Source of the DNA: Eubacteriales bacterium
Lineage (GTDB): Bacteria; Bacillota; Clostridia; Lachnospirales; Lachnospiraceae
Length of the DNA stretch: 41,219 nt
Assembly: GCA_030527665.1 (NCBI GenBank)
Contig: JAUNAK010000020.1
Span: 1-41,219 of the forward strand
Direction of reading: 5' to 3'
Below the pieces are notes generated by a model. The model saw nothing but the letters and a program-made list of their open reading frames with translations. It was not told the DNA's origin and did not search any database. How positions within the stretch are numbered: position 1 is the stretch's first letter; each line of letters begins with the position of its first letter. Below are positions 27,040 to 34,627 of this stretch, piece by piece. The translations under genes were made by a program, and so were the position numbers.

Positions 27040-29280
27040 ATGGCAGATACGATTGAAGGATATGTAGAGCATATCATCTACAGAAACGATGAGAACGGCT
27101 ATACGGTCATGCAGGTGGAAGCACAGAACGATGACATGACCGTCGTAGGCGTTTTTCCTAATATAAATGAAGGCGAATATATCTCTGCGGAAGGGGAATA
27201 TACCTTCCATGCGACCTATGGACAGCAGTTCAAGGCTGCACATGCAGAGGTAACGGTTCCCAGGCAGAAAATCGCTCTGGAACGGTATCTGGGCAGCGGT
27301 GCCATAAAGGGCATCGGACCGACACTGGCAGAGCGGATCATCAGGCATTTCGGTGATGATACCCTCCGGATCATGGAGGAGGAGCCGGAGCGGCTGGAGG
27401 AAGTCAAGGGCATCAGCTCCCGCAAGGCCCGGGAGATCGGCGAGCAGATCGAGGAAAAATCCCAGATGCAGAACGCCATGATCTATCTGGCGCAGTACGG
27501 AATCTCCCTGACACTGGGAATTAAGATCTATAACCAGTATCAGGACCGACTGTATCAGGTGCTGCGGGAAAATCCCTACCAGCTGGCAGAGGATATCCAG
27601 GGTGTCGGATTCCGTATTGCCGATGAGATCGCTGCGCAGATCGGTTTTCGTCCGGATTCGGAGTTCCGTGTACGCAGCGGTCTGCTCTTCGTTCTGAATC
27701 AGGCCGGCGGAGAGGGGCATATCTATCTGCCGGAAAACGTGCTTTTTGAACGGGCGGGAGAACTGCTCGGCTGCAGCATCGAGATGATGGAGCAGTGTCT
27801 GACCGACCTGTCCATCGATCGGAAAGTAGTTCTTCGTGAGCTGGAAGGCATGGACGGGGAACGGACAGCGCTGGTCTATACGACACAGAGCTATTTCACC
27901 GAGCTGAATGCGGCCCGTATGCTGAATGATCTGAATATCGATACCGGCGAGTCGGAAGAAGTGATCGAGAAACAGATCCGGGCAATCGAGAAAAAAGATA
28001 AGATCTGTCTGGATGATATGCAGAGGGAGGCAGTCATTACGGCTGCCAGATCCGGTATTGTCGTACTGACCGGAGGACCCGGAACAGGAAAGACCACCAC
28101 CATCAATACGATGATCCGGTATTTCCTTTCGGAGCGCATGAGCATTGCACTTGCGGCACCCACGGGACGTGCGGCAAAACGTATGACAGAAGCCACCGGC
28201 TATGAGGCATCAACGATCCACCGGCTGCTGGAGATCTCCGGACTGGTGGAGGATGAAAATACAGCGGTTCGTTTTGAACGAAATGCGGATAACCCGCTGG
28301 AGCAGGATGTTATCATTATCGACGAGATGTCCATGGTGGATATCTATCTGATGCATGCCCTGCTGCAGGCCATCGTTCCGGGAACCAGACTGATCCTGGT
28401 AGGTGACCGGAACCAGCTGCCCAGCGTCGGACCGGGAAGTGTTCTCCGGGATGTGATCCGTGCCGGTGTTTTTCCGGTCATTACACTGGAGAAGATCTTC
28501 CGGCAGGCACAGGAAAGCGACATCGTCGTCAATGCCCACCGGATCAATGCGGGACTTCCGGTATCCCTGGATAACAAGAGCAAGGATTTTTTCTTCCTGA
28601 AAAGAGAAGAGGTTCGTGTGGCACAGCGAGTCGTGCTGGCACTGGTACAGGATAAGCTGCCCGGTGTTGTGGGAGCGGATTCAACAGATATCCAGGTACT
28701 GACACCGACCAGAAAAGGTGAGCTGGGTGTGGAAAGTCTGAACAGGATCCTGCAGCGCTACCTCAATCCGCCGGAACCCGGCAAACAGGAGAGAGAAGCG
28801 GCGCAGGGCATCTTCCGCGAGGGAGACAAGGTTATGCAGATCCGCAACGACTACCAGCTGGAATGGGAAGTAAAAGGAAAATACGGCATCACGGCTCAGC
28901 ACGGGCTGGGTGTCTTTAACGGTGATATGGGCATCATCAAACGGATCGATCCGGGCAATGAGATCGTCACCGTGGAATATGAAGAAGGAAAACAGGTGGA
29001 ATACACCTACAAGCAGCTGGATGAACTGGAGCTGGCCTATGCCACCACCGTTCATAAGGCACAGGGAAGCGAATATCCGGCAGTGGTCATTCCGCTTCTG
29101 GGCGTGCCCAAAATGCTGCAGACCAGAAATCTCCTGTATACAGCCGTGACCCGTGCAAGAAAATGCGTGGTACTGACCGGCAGTCCGGATACCTTTCAGG
29201 CAATGATCGATAACCGGACAGAGGAGAAGCGGTATACGACACTGGCAGAGCGGATCCTCGAGATTCACGCCGGATTCTGA
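27040..29280 (+). CDS. recD2: RecD2-type 5'-3' DNA helicase
   Basis: A 746-residue superfamily 1B helicase of the RecBCD-independent type, acting in DNA repair and fork processing. The N-terminal extension has an OB-like part and helix-hairpin-helix segments such as IKGIGPTLAERIIRHFG near residue 90. The Walker A loop GGPGTGKTTT has Lys351, and IIDEMSMVD is the Walker B motif. The C-terminal part has ATTVHKAQGSEYP, the UvrD-like motif. The site upstream of the ATG is weak (CAAGAG). The last 13 codons and stop are repeated just downstream (29239-29342). Confidence 0.95.
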   Translation: MADTIEGYVEHIIYRNDENGYTVMQVEAQNDDMTVVGVFPNINEGEYISAEGEYTFHATYGQQFKAAHAEVTVPRQKIALERYLGSGAIKGIGPTLAERIIRHFGDDTLRIMEEEPERLEEVKGISSRKAREIGEQIEEKSQMQNAMIYLAQYGISLTLGIKIYNQYQDRLYQVLRENPYQLAEDIQGVGFRIADEIAAQIGFRPDSEFRVRSGLLFVLNQAGGEGHIYLPENVLFERAGELLGCSIEMMEQCLTDLSIDRKVVLRELEGMDGERTALVYTTQSYFTELNAARMLNDLNIDTGESEEVIEKQIRAIEKKDKICLDDMQREAVITAARSGIVVLTGGPGTGKTTTINTMIRYFLSERMSIALAAPTGRAAKRMTEATGYEASTIHRLLEISGLVEDENTAVRFERNADNPLEQDVIIIDEMSMVDIYLMHALLQAIVPGTRLILVGDRNQLPSVGPGSVLRDVIRAGVFPVITLEKIFRQAQESDIVVNAHRINAGLPVSLDNKSKDFFFLKREEVRVAQRVVLALVQDKLPGVVGADSTDIQVLTPTRKGELGVESLNRILQRYLNPPEPGKQEREAAQGIFREGDKVMQIRNDYQLEWEVKGKYGITAQHGLGVFNGDMGIIKRIDPGNEIVTVEYEEGKQVEYTYKQLDELELAYATTVHKAQGSEYPAVVIPLLGVPKMLQTRNLLYTAVTRARKCVVLTGSPDTFQAMIDNRTEEKRYTTLAERILEIHAGF

Positions 29281-29342
29281 GATATTCAAAACACTGGCGG
29301 AGCGGATCCTTGAGATCCATGCCGGATTCTGAGATAAGCAAA
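29239..29342 (+). repeat. tandem 52-bp duplication of the recD2 3' end
   Basis: Bases 29239-29290 and 29291-29342 align with six mismatches. The first 42 bases of each encode TLAERILEIHAGF plus stop. The four mismatches within this part are GCA/GCG, CTC/CTT, ATT/ATC and CAC/CAT, all third-position and synonymous. The second copy is out of frame with recD2 and lies behind its stop. Confidence 0.95.
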
Positions 29343-29391
29343 AAAGCGCGAAGCATAGTTTTGATCTATTTGGACTATTGAGCAGGAAGCA

Positions 29392-29423
29392 CCCACCTCA
29401 AATGGCTTCCATCAGGAGGTGGG
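29392..29423 (+). promoter_or_regulatory. hairpin covering the first comF ribosome binding site
   Basis: CCCACCTC (29392-29399) pairs with GAGGTGGG (29416-29423), with an inner ATGG-ctt-CCAT helix. The right arm contains AGGAGG, the binding site for the ATG at 29427, so it would be hidden in the mRNA. The shape and composition resemble ends of IS200/IS605-type elements, where such a hairpin also hides a ribosome binding site; no transposase is present. Confidence 0.6.
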
Positions 29424-29426
29424 AGT

Positions 29427-30179
29427 ATGTCACCAGCAAAAGCGAATTACATAGGAGCACGATCCATGCATCCATCCCATCTTTCGGAGCTTCTGTATCC
29501 CAGGCACTGTCCGTTCTGTGACCGTCTGCTGCGGGATGACGAACCCTATCTATGCAGAAGCTGTGCAAAAAATATTCCCTGGATCCGGGGGCCGGTCTGT
29601 ACATCCTGCGGACGGCCGCTGGACAATGAACAGGGAGAATACTGCGGAGACTGCCGCAAGCGTCCGCATCTGTACCGGCAGGGTATTGTACCCTTCGTTT
29701 ATAAAGGGCAGGTACAGGAGTCGCTGATGCGGTTCAAATACAACGGAAGGGCGGAGTATGCCGATTTTTATGCCCGCGCCATAGGCATGCGGGGAAAGGA
29801 AAGTTTTGCCAGGTGGAAACCGGAGATGACGGCGGCTGTTCCGGTGCATCCGTCCCGTTTTGTACGGAGGGGCTATAACCAGGCAGGGGTTCTGGCGGAG
29901 AAGCTGGCTGCAGGACTGGGCATTCCGGATGTTTCCGGTTATCTGTACAGGAGAAAAAAGACGGCACCGCAGAAGGAACTGACCCCGGCGGACCGCCGGA
30001 AAAATCTGGACGGAGCTTTCGGAGTAAGAGACGGATTTCGTTTTCCTTCACGGGTACTGCTGGTGGATGATATCTATACCACCGGAGCAACCATGGATGA
30101 GCTGGCGAAGACCGTCCGCATGCATGGAGCCGAAGAAGTATGGTTTGCCTGTCTGGCATCCACACCGGGAGAAGGATAG
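29427..30179 (+). CDS. comF: ComF family phosphoribosyltransferase-like protein
   Basis: A protein of up to 250 residues, needed for full transformation in other Firmicutes. The N-terminus carries a zinc-ribbon: CPFC, CRSC, CTSCG and CGDC. The C-terminal phosphoribosyltransferase fold ends with the PRPP loop VLLVDDIYTTGATMDEL. Two starts are possible. ATG 29427 has AGGAGG locked in a hairpin. ATG 29466 has TAGGAG eight bases upstream and gives MHPSHLSELLYPRHC, closer to the usual family start. The first 13 codons may derive from a mobile-element end. Confidence 0.9.
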   Translation: MSPAKANYIGARSMHPSHLSELLYPRHCPFCDRLLRDDEPYLCRSCAKNIPWIRGPVCTSCGRPLDNEQGEYCGDCRKRPHLYRQGIVPFVYKGQVQESLMRFKYNGRAEYADFYARAIGMRGKESFARWKPEMTAAVPVHPSRFVRRGYNQAGVLAEKLAAGLGIPDVSGYLYRRKKTAPQKELTPADRRKNLDGAFGVRDGFRFPSRVLLVDDIYTTGATMDELAKTVRMHGAEEVWFACLASTPGEG

Positions 30180-30213
30180 TACGAATTCGGCACTTTCTTT
30201 AGAGAATGTAATG

Positions 30214-30222
30214 TGCTACAAT
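30214..30222 (+). promoter_or_regulatory. extended -10 promoter of the membrane protein-cdaA-cdaR group
   Basis: TG-c-TACAAT (TG at 30214-30215, TACAAT at 30217-30222). The -35 region (TTTCTT, 30194-30199) is weak, as is usual with extended -10 elements. Confidence 0.45.
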
Positions 30223-30304
30223 AAAGTGTCTACCTGTATTCCTAAGCATTTTTGCTGTAAACAGGGAGCAATAACTATAAACTCGAAAACGAAGGGAAGT
30301 ACAT

Positions 30305-30748
30305 ATGATAGATAAGAAACGATTATATCTGATGATCGGAATTTCCCGTTTTGAACAGAAGAACAGGGATAAAGAGTTCCGTGTGAACAACTACTATCAG
30401 AGAGATTACCTTGTGCTTGCGATGATCGGTAATTTTATCCTGACCACATTGGGATATGCTATGGTGCTGGCAATGATCGCCCTTTACAACATGGAGACGG
30501 TTCTGGCCAACCTGAACAGCCTGAATATTCGTCCGCTTGTTGCAGCATTGATCGTCAGCTATCTGATATTCCTGGGTGTCTATACGGTAATTGCATTGAT
30601 TCGGGCAAAACTCCGTTATGTTCGAATGGAAAGTGATATGGAACAGTATGAGCATGCACTGGATCGTATCTCCAGAATCTACAAGGAAGAGGAAAGAGAA
30701 CGGTCGATCAATGCAGATGATGATTATCAGGAGGATGAAGACGAATAA
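30305..30748 (+). CDS. small two-helix membrane protein of unknown function
   Basis: A 147-residue protein that I do not recognise as a named family. Residues 1-35 are charged. Two hydrophobic helices follow at about 38-63 (LVLAMIGNFILTTLGYAMVLAMIAL) and 78-100, then a basic segment and a coiled-coil-like acidic tail ending DDDYQEDEDE. Both ends are predicted in the cytoplasm. AAGGGAAG precedes the ATG. The stop overlaps the next start (TAATG), so the two proteins are made together and may form a complex. The next genes are cdaA and cdaR, suggesting a link to envelope or c-di-AMP functions. Confidence 0.8.
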   Translation: MIDKKRLYLMIGISRFEQKNRDKEFRVNNYYQRDYLVLAMIGNFILTTLGYAMVLAMIALYNMETVLANLNSLNIRPLVAALIVSYLIFLGVYTVIALIRAKLRYVRMESDMEQYEHALDRISRIYKEEERERSINADDDYQEDEDE

Positions 30749-32016
30749 TGAATGCTCTTTTAAGTTTACGTGAAAAATTAAAGGATCTGTACACCGATTA
30801 TGATGTGTACATCCGTCCGGTACTGCGTTTCGCAATGGCGATCGTTATATTCCTTGCCATCAACAGCAAGATCGGCTACATGACGATCCTCGACAATCTG
30901 TTTGTGATCCTGGTACTCGCCGTTATCTGTGCGATCCTTCCGATGAACAGTATTCTGATCGTGTCCATCGTACTGATCACGGCATATTGTTTCAGTCTTC
31001 GTATGGAAGTCGGTGCCTTTGCGCTGCTTCTGTATCTGATGATGATCGTATTGTATTTCCGGTTTGTACCGAAGGATGCACTGGTGATCATTCTGACTCC
31101 GGTTGCATTTATCTTCCATATGCCGGTAGCTGTTCCGATGATCCTCGGTCTGATCCGCGGACCGGTTTCAGCTGTTTCCGTAGTATGCGGTGTATTGTCC
31201 TGGAAGCTGGTAGAAAGTGTTCCGGCAAGTATTGAACCGCTGGTAAATGCCAAGGATTCTTCCATTCTGGATCTGATCCAGGCAATGCCGAAAGCTCTGG
31301 TTTCCGTAGAGACCATCCTGACACTGATCACATTCGTGGTTGTTCTTCTGATCGTTGCTGCGATCCGCAAGCTGATCAGCAACCATTCCTGGGAAATTGG
31401 CATTCTCGTTGGTGCAGTCGTATACTTCGGTCTTACCGTTGCCGGCGGCTATATTCTGGGCGCACAGGTCGATCTGGTTCAGGAAGCAATCGGAACCGTA
31501 TTGTCCTGTCTGATTGCTTTGATTCTGGAATTCTTCTTCTTCAGTGCCGATTACTCCCGTACAGAGTATCTGCAGTTTGAGGATGATTACAATTATTACT
31601 ATGTTCGCGTACTTCCGAAGAAGCGTCCGGGCTTCCGCAATGAGTACGAAGAGGATGAGCAGGATGTCATTCCGGATGATGACAAACGTTTCATGCCGCT
31701 GCAGGAGGATGCAGAACTGGAGCGTAAATTTGACGGAATCAATCTGCAGTCCAAGCTGGAGGAATCTCTGAAAAATCTGAATACCAATCAGACCGGCCGT
31801 GAGAACTCCAATGCACAGGAACAGCCGCTGGATCCGGACGGCAATCTGAATGTGGCACAGACATCCAGACAGATCGCCGAGAGGAGAAACAACGGCGGGG
31901 TTCAGCCGGTGGATGAAAGTGAGGATCCGCGCTTCATGACCAATCCGGAATTGAAGCTGGATATGGCTCCGGGTGCCGGCAATCCGTCCGGCGGAGATAC
32001 CAAGATCCTCGGATAA
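30748..32016 (+). CDS. multi-pass membrane protein of unknown function, upstream of cdaA
   Basis: A 422-residue protein. Roughly eight to ten hydrophobic helices fill residues 25-275, with no recognised catalytic motif. A hydrophilic tail of about 140 residues follows, starting FFFFSADYSRTEYLQFEDDYNYYY and rich in Asp, Glu, Asn and Pro. The start overlaps the preceding stop by one base. It resembles lachnospiral genes placed before cdaA, but I cannot name the family. Possible roles are transport, or a scaffold for the cyclase; both are inference. Residue content after 300 suggests an unstructured cytoplasmic region. Confidence 0.8.
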   Translation: MNALLSLREKLKDLYTDYDVYIRPVLRFAMAIVIFLAINSKIGYMTILDNLFVILVLAVICAILPMNSILIVSIVLITAYCFSLRMEVGAFALLLYLMMIVLYFRFVPKDALVIILTPVAFIFHMPVAVPMILGLIRGPVSAVSVVCGVLSWKLVESVPASIEPLVNAKDSSILDLIQAMPKALVSVETILTLITFVVVLLIVAAIRKLISNHSWEIGILVGAVVYFGLTVAGGYILGAQVDLVQEAIGTVLSCLIALILEFFFFSADYSRTEYLQFEDDYNYYYVRVLPKKRPGFRNEYEEDEQDVIPDDDKRFMPLQEDAELERKFDGINLQSKLEESLKNLNTNQTGRENSNAQEQPLDPDGNLNVAQTSRQIAERRNNGGVQPVDESEDPRFMTNPELKLDMAPGAGNPSGGDTKILG

Positions 32017-32090
32017 AAATGGGATACATGATGCCGGTGAATACAGAAGAATAAAGGTATGTATTCAACACGCATCCGCAAATAATGGAG

Positions 32091-32126
32091 TACAATTTCA
32101 GCAGGGGAGACCCTGCTGAAGTTGTA
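32091..32126 (+). promoter_or_regulatory. 16-pair hairpin with GAGA loop in the cdaA leader
   Basis: Arms 32091-32106 and 32111-32126 pair completely (one G-T pair) around a GAGA tetraloop of GNRA type. No T-tract follows. It ends 33 bases before the cdaA GTG. Confidence 0.8.
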
Positions 32127-32159
32127 TCCGGATGTACCGATGCGGGAAGGGAGACTATC

Positions 32160-33017
32160 GTGGAAGCGTTTATTGAGTGGCTGCAGGTAAATATCCTGCT
32201 ATGGTTGAAACCGCCGAAAACCATCGAGATCATAGACATTGTTCAGATCCTGCTGATCTCCTACGGTGTATATCGGCTGATGCTCTGGATGAAAAACACC
32301 AGAGCCTATACCCTTCTGAAGGGCATACTTTTCATTCTGGCCTTTGTATTCATTGCCTACGTGACCAAGATGGAAGTAATCAAATGGCTGATCGAAAATC
32401 TGAGTGGAGTAGCGATCACGGCGGTCGTCATTGTATTTCAGCCGGAGATTCGAAAGGTACTGGATCAGATGGGACACAGCAATCTGTTCCGGATCTTCCT
32501 GAGTGCCGGCAGGGGCGGTGATGATGCAAAGCGGATCACCGATCACACGATCAACGAGCTGGTGCGTGCCAGCTATGAAATGGGCGAAGCCAGAACCGGT
32601 GCTCTGATCGTTCTTGAGCGGGATACGAATATGGCAGAGTTTGAAAATACGGGAATCCCGGTCGATGCCGTCGTATCCGAACAGCTGCTGATGAATATTT
32701 TTGAACATAACACACCACTTCATGACGGTGCCGTTCTTATCCGGGATGACCGTATTGCTGCGGCAACCTGCTATCTGCCGCTGTCGGATAACAAGGAACT
32801 GAGCAAAAAACTGGGAACCCGTCATCGTGCCGGAATCGGAATCAGTGAGGTGACGGACAGTCTGACCATCATCGTCTCGGAAGAGACAGGAAATGTGTCC
32901 TATGCCAGAGACGGCCGTCTGCGTCCGGCGGTATCGCCCAGTGAGCTTCGGCAGGTACTGCAGGAGTATCAGAGCATCTATCCGGATCGCCTGAAACTTC
33001 GGAAGGGAGGCCGCTGA
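32160..33017 (+). CDS. cdaA: diadenylate cyclase CdaA
   Basis: A 285-residue membrane enzyme that joins two ATP into cyclic di-AMP, which controls potassium and osmolyte balance and cell-wall stress. Three membrane helices fill about residues 12-90. The DAC domain follows with HDGAVLI (Asp189) and TRHRAGIG (Arg221-His222-Arg223), the two catalytic motifs. The GTG at 32160 follows GGGAAGGGAG and gives the family's usual N-terminus; an ATG at 32085 lies before the leader hairpin and has no site. cdaR starts one base after its stop. Confidence 0.96.
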   Translation: MEAFIEWLQVNILLWLKPPKTIEIIDIVQILLISYGVYRLMLWMKNTRAYTLLKGILFILAFVFIAYVTKMEVIKWLIENLSGVAITAVVIVFQPEIRKVLDQMGHSNLFRIFLSAGRGGDDAKRITDHTINELVRASYEMGEARTGALIVLERDTNMAEFENTGIPVDAVVSEQLLMNIFEHNTPLHDGAVLIRDDRIAAATCYLPLSDNKELSKKLGTRHRAGIGISEVTDSLTIIVSEETGNVSYARDGRLRPAVSPSELRQVLQEYQSIYPDRLKLRKGGR

Positions 33018-33018
33018 T

Positions 33019-34344
33019 ATGCTGAAAAAGATATGGAGCAGCCTGGAACGTGAGGTCTGGCTGAAACTGCTGTCGGTGGTGATCGCCATCGTGATCTGGT
33101 ACGGAGTCGTAAGCATCAATGATCCCACTGAAACGCAGAGTTATAATGTAAAAATAACTGTGGCCAATGAATCGTATATTACCAGCGGTTCGCAGGTCTA
33201 CAGCATTGACGATCAGAACAAGACGGTTTCGGTATCGATCACCGATAATCGTTCCAAACTGAAAAATCTGAAAGCGGAGTCGATCACCGTTCGTGCCGAT
33301 CTGACACAGATCGTTGACATGAACAGAGATCCGATCATGGTTCCGCTGTCGGTTACCTGCACAGGAATTGCCCAGTCCAATATCCGGCTGGCCAAAAATG
33401 CAATCCCGATCAATATCGAGAATATTGCCAGCCGCCAGTTTGCCGTTGGTGTAGATGTGGGTGAATCCAAGCCAGGTGACGGATACGAGATCGGAACGAG
33501 AAGACCGGATCCGGAGCAGCTGGTTATCCGCGGACCGGAGTCGATCATCAATGAGATCGATACGGTAACCGCCCAGATCGATGTAACCGGTATGACCATG
33601 GACGGTCAGAAATCGGCAAAACTGATCATCCGCCGCAAAGACGGCTCTACATTATCTGACGAGACGATCGAAGATGATCTGACCTTCGGCGGAAATGTAC
33701 AGAACGTATCGGTTTATGTAGACCTTTGGAAGGTTCGGAGCAGCGTTGGTTTTGATATCGAATATGCAGGCGAGCCTGCAGACGGCTACCACATCAGTGA
33801 AGTAACCAGCATGCCGGAGACGATCATGGTAGTGGGAACCGATGAAGCACTCGCCGCACTGGCTGAGAACGGAAACAAGATCACGGTTCCGGAGCATCTG
33901 ATCTCCGTAGAGGGAGCCACCAATACGGTCGATATGGATATCAACCTGAATGATATCCTTCCGGATGGTCTGCGTCTGGCATCAGGAATCGCAGAAGGTC
34001 TGACTGCTTCGGTAAACATTCTTCCGGATGAGAGTAAGAAGCTTACACTGAATGTCAATAGCATAGAACTGAAAAATCTGGATGAGAGTCTGAACATTAC
34101 GTATGATGGTACATCCATAGAGGTCGTTGTTCGCGGAGACGAAGAATCCGTCAGAAATGTTACTGCAGCGGATCTGAAAGCCTCGATCGACTTCAACGGT
34201 CTGAAGGAGGGTGATCATAAACTGCCGCTGACAGTGAGCATGCCGTCCGGTCTGTCACTATACGACAGTGTGCTGGTAAGCGTCCATCTGACAAAGATTC
34301 CGGCAGAAACCAAAGCACCGGAGAATACAGAGACAGGTAATTGA
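33019..34344 (+). CDS. cdaR: YbbR-domain regulator of CdaA
   Basis: A 441-residue protein with one membrane helix at about residues 14-32 and an outer part made of four YbbR domains. CdaR binds CdaA and modulates c-di-AMP synthesis. Typical segments are YNVKITVANE, VGVDVGESKPGDGYEI and FDIEYAGEPADGYHI. The tail is Lys/Glu/Thr-rich and ends TETGN. GGAAGGGAGG precedes the ATG; the gene follows cdaA by one base. The same frame stays open for 38 codons after the stop (see findings). Confidence 0.93.
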   Translation: MLKKIWSSLEREVWLKLLSVVIAIVIWYGVVSINDPTETQSYNVKITVANESYITSGSQVYSIDDQNKTVSVSITDNRSKLKNLKAESITVRADLTQIVDMNRDPIMVPLSVTCTGIAQSNIRLAKNAIPINIENIASRQFAVGVDVGESKPGDGYEIGTRRPDPEQLVIRGPESIINEIDTVTAQIDVTGMTMDGQKSAKLIIRRKDGSTLSDETIEDDLTFGGNVQNVSVYVDLWKVRSSVGFDIEYAGEPADGYHISEVTSMPETIMVVGTDEALAALAENGNKITVPEHLISVEGATNTVDMDINLNDILPDGLRLASGIAEGLTASVNILPDESKKLTLNVNSIELKNLDESLNITYDGTSIEVVVRGDEESVRNVTAADLKASIDFNGLKEGDHKLPLTVSMPSGLSLYDSVLVSVHLTKIPAETKAPENTETGN

Positions 34345-34461
34345 CAGCAGATCAAAGCGGCAAGTCGTATCCAGACGGCAAGTCGGATCGAAACTTCAGG
34401 TAAGCCGGAAATTGCAGATCAGATCAAAACAGCAAGTCAGAGCAAGCCTGTATACGGATGA
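34345..34461 (+). other. open in-frame stretch after the cdaR stop, with direct repeats
   Basis: After the TGA at 34342 the same frame runs 38 codons to a TGA at 34459. It contains two near-identical 19-base repeats (34348-34366 and 34420-34438, two mismatches) and encodes Ala/Ser/Lys-rich sequence with TASRI-like repeats. It may be a lost C-terminal tail. Confidence 0.45.
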
Positions 34462-34498
34462 ATACGGCATGCCTGATCAGAACACTGCACGTGGTAGG

Positions 34499-34533
34499 AA
34501 ATCCTTCTCCATGGAAATGGAGGAGGATTTTTT
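34499..34533 (+). terminator. terminator after cdaR
   Basis: A 14-pair stem, 34499-34512 / 34517-34530, with loop ggaa and one G-T pair, followed by T residues. Confidence 0.9.
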
Positions 34534-34627
34534 ACAATATTACACAGACTGAACACAATTGAAGAATAAAATGAACGGTGTAAATGCGGGGGAGACCGCG
34601 AATAGATAGAGAAAGAAGGCAGCAAAT

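Noticed and set aside
29392-29423. Complete IS200/IS605 insertion
   Set aside because: Only one end-like hairpin is present, with no tnpA or tnpB gene and no second end in the window.
32017-32159. ydaO-type c-di-AMP riboswitch ahead of cdaA
   Set aside because: The spacer is too short and consists mainly of a single long hairpin; the conserved riboswitch cores are absent.
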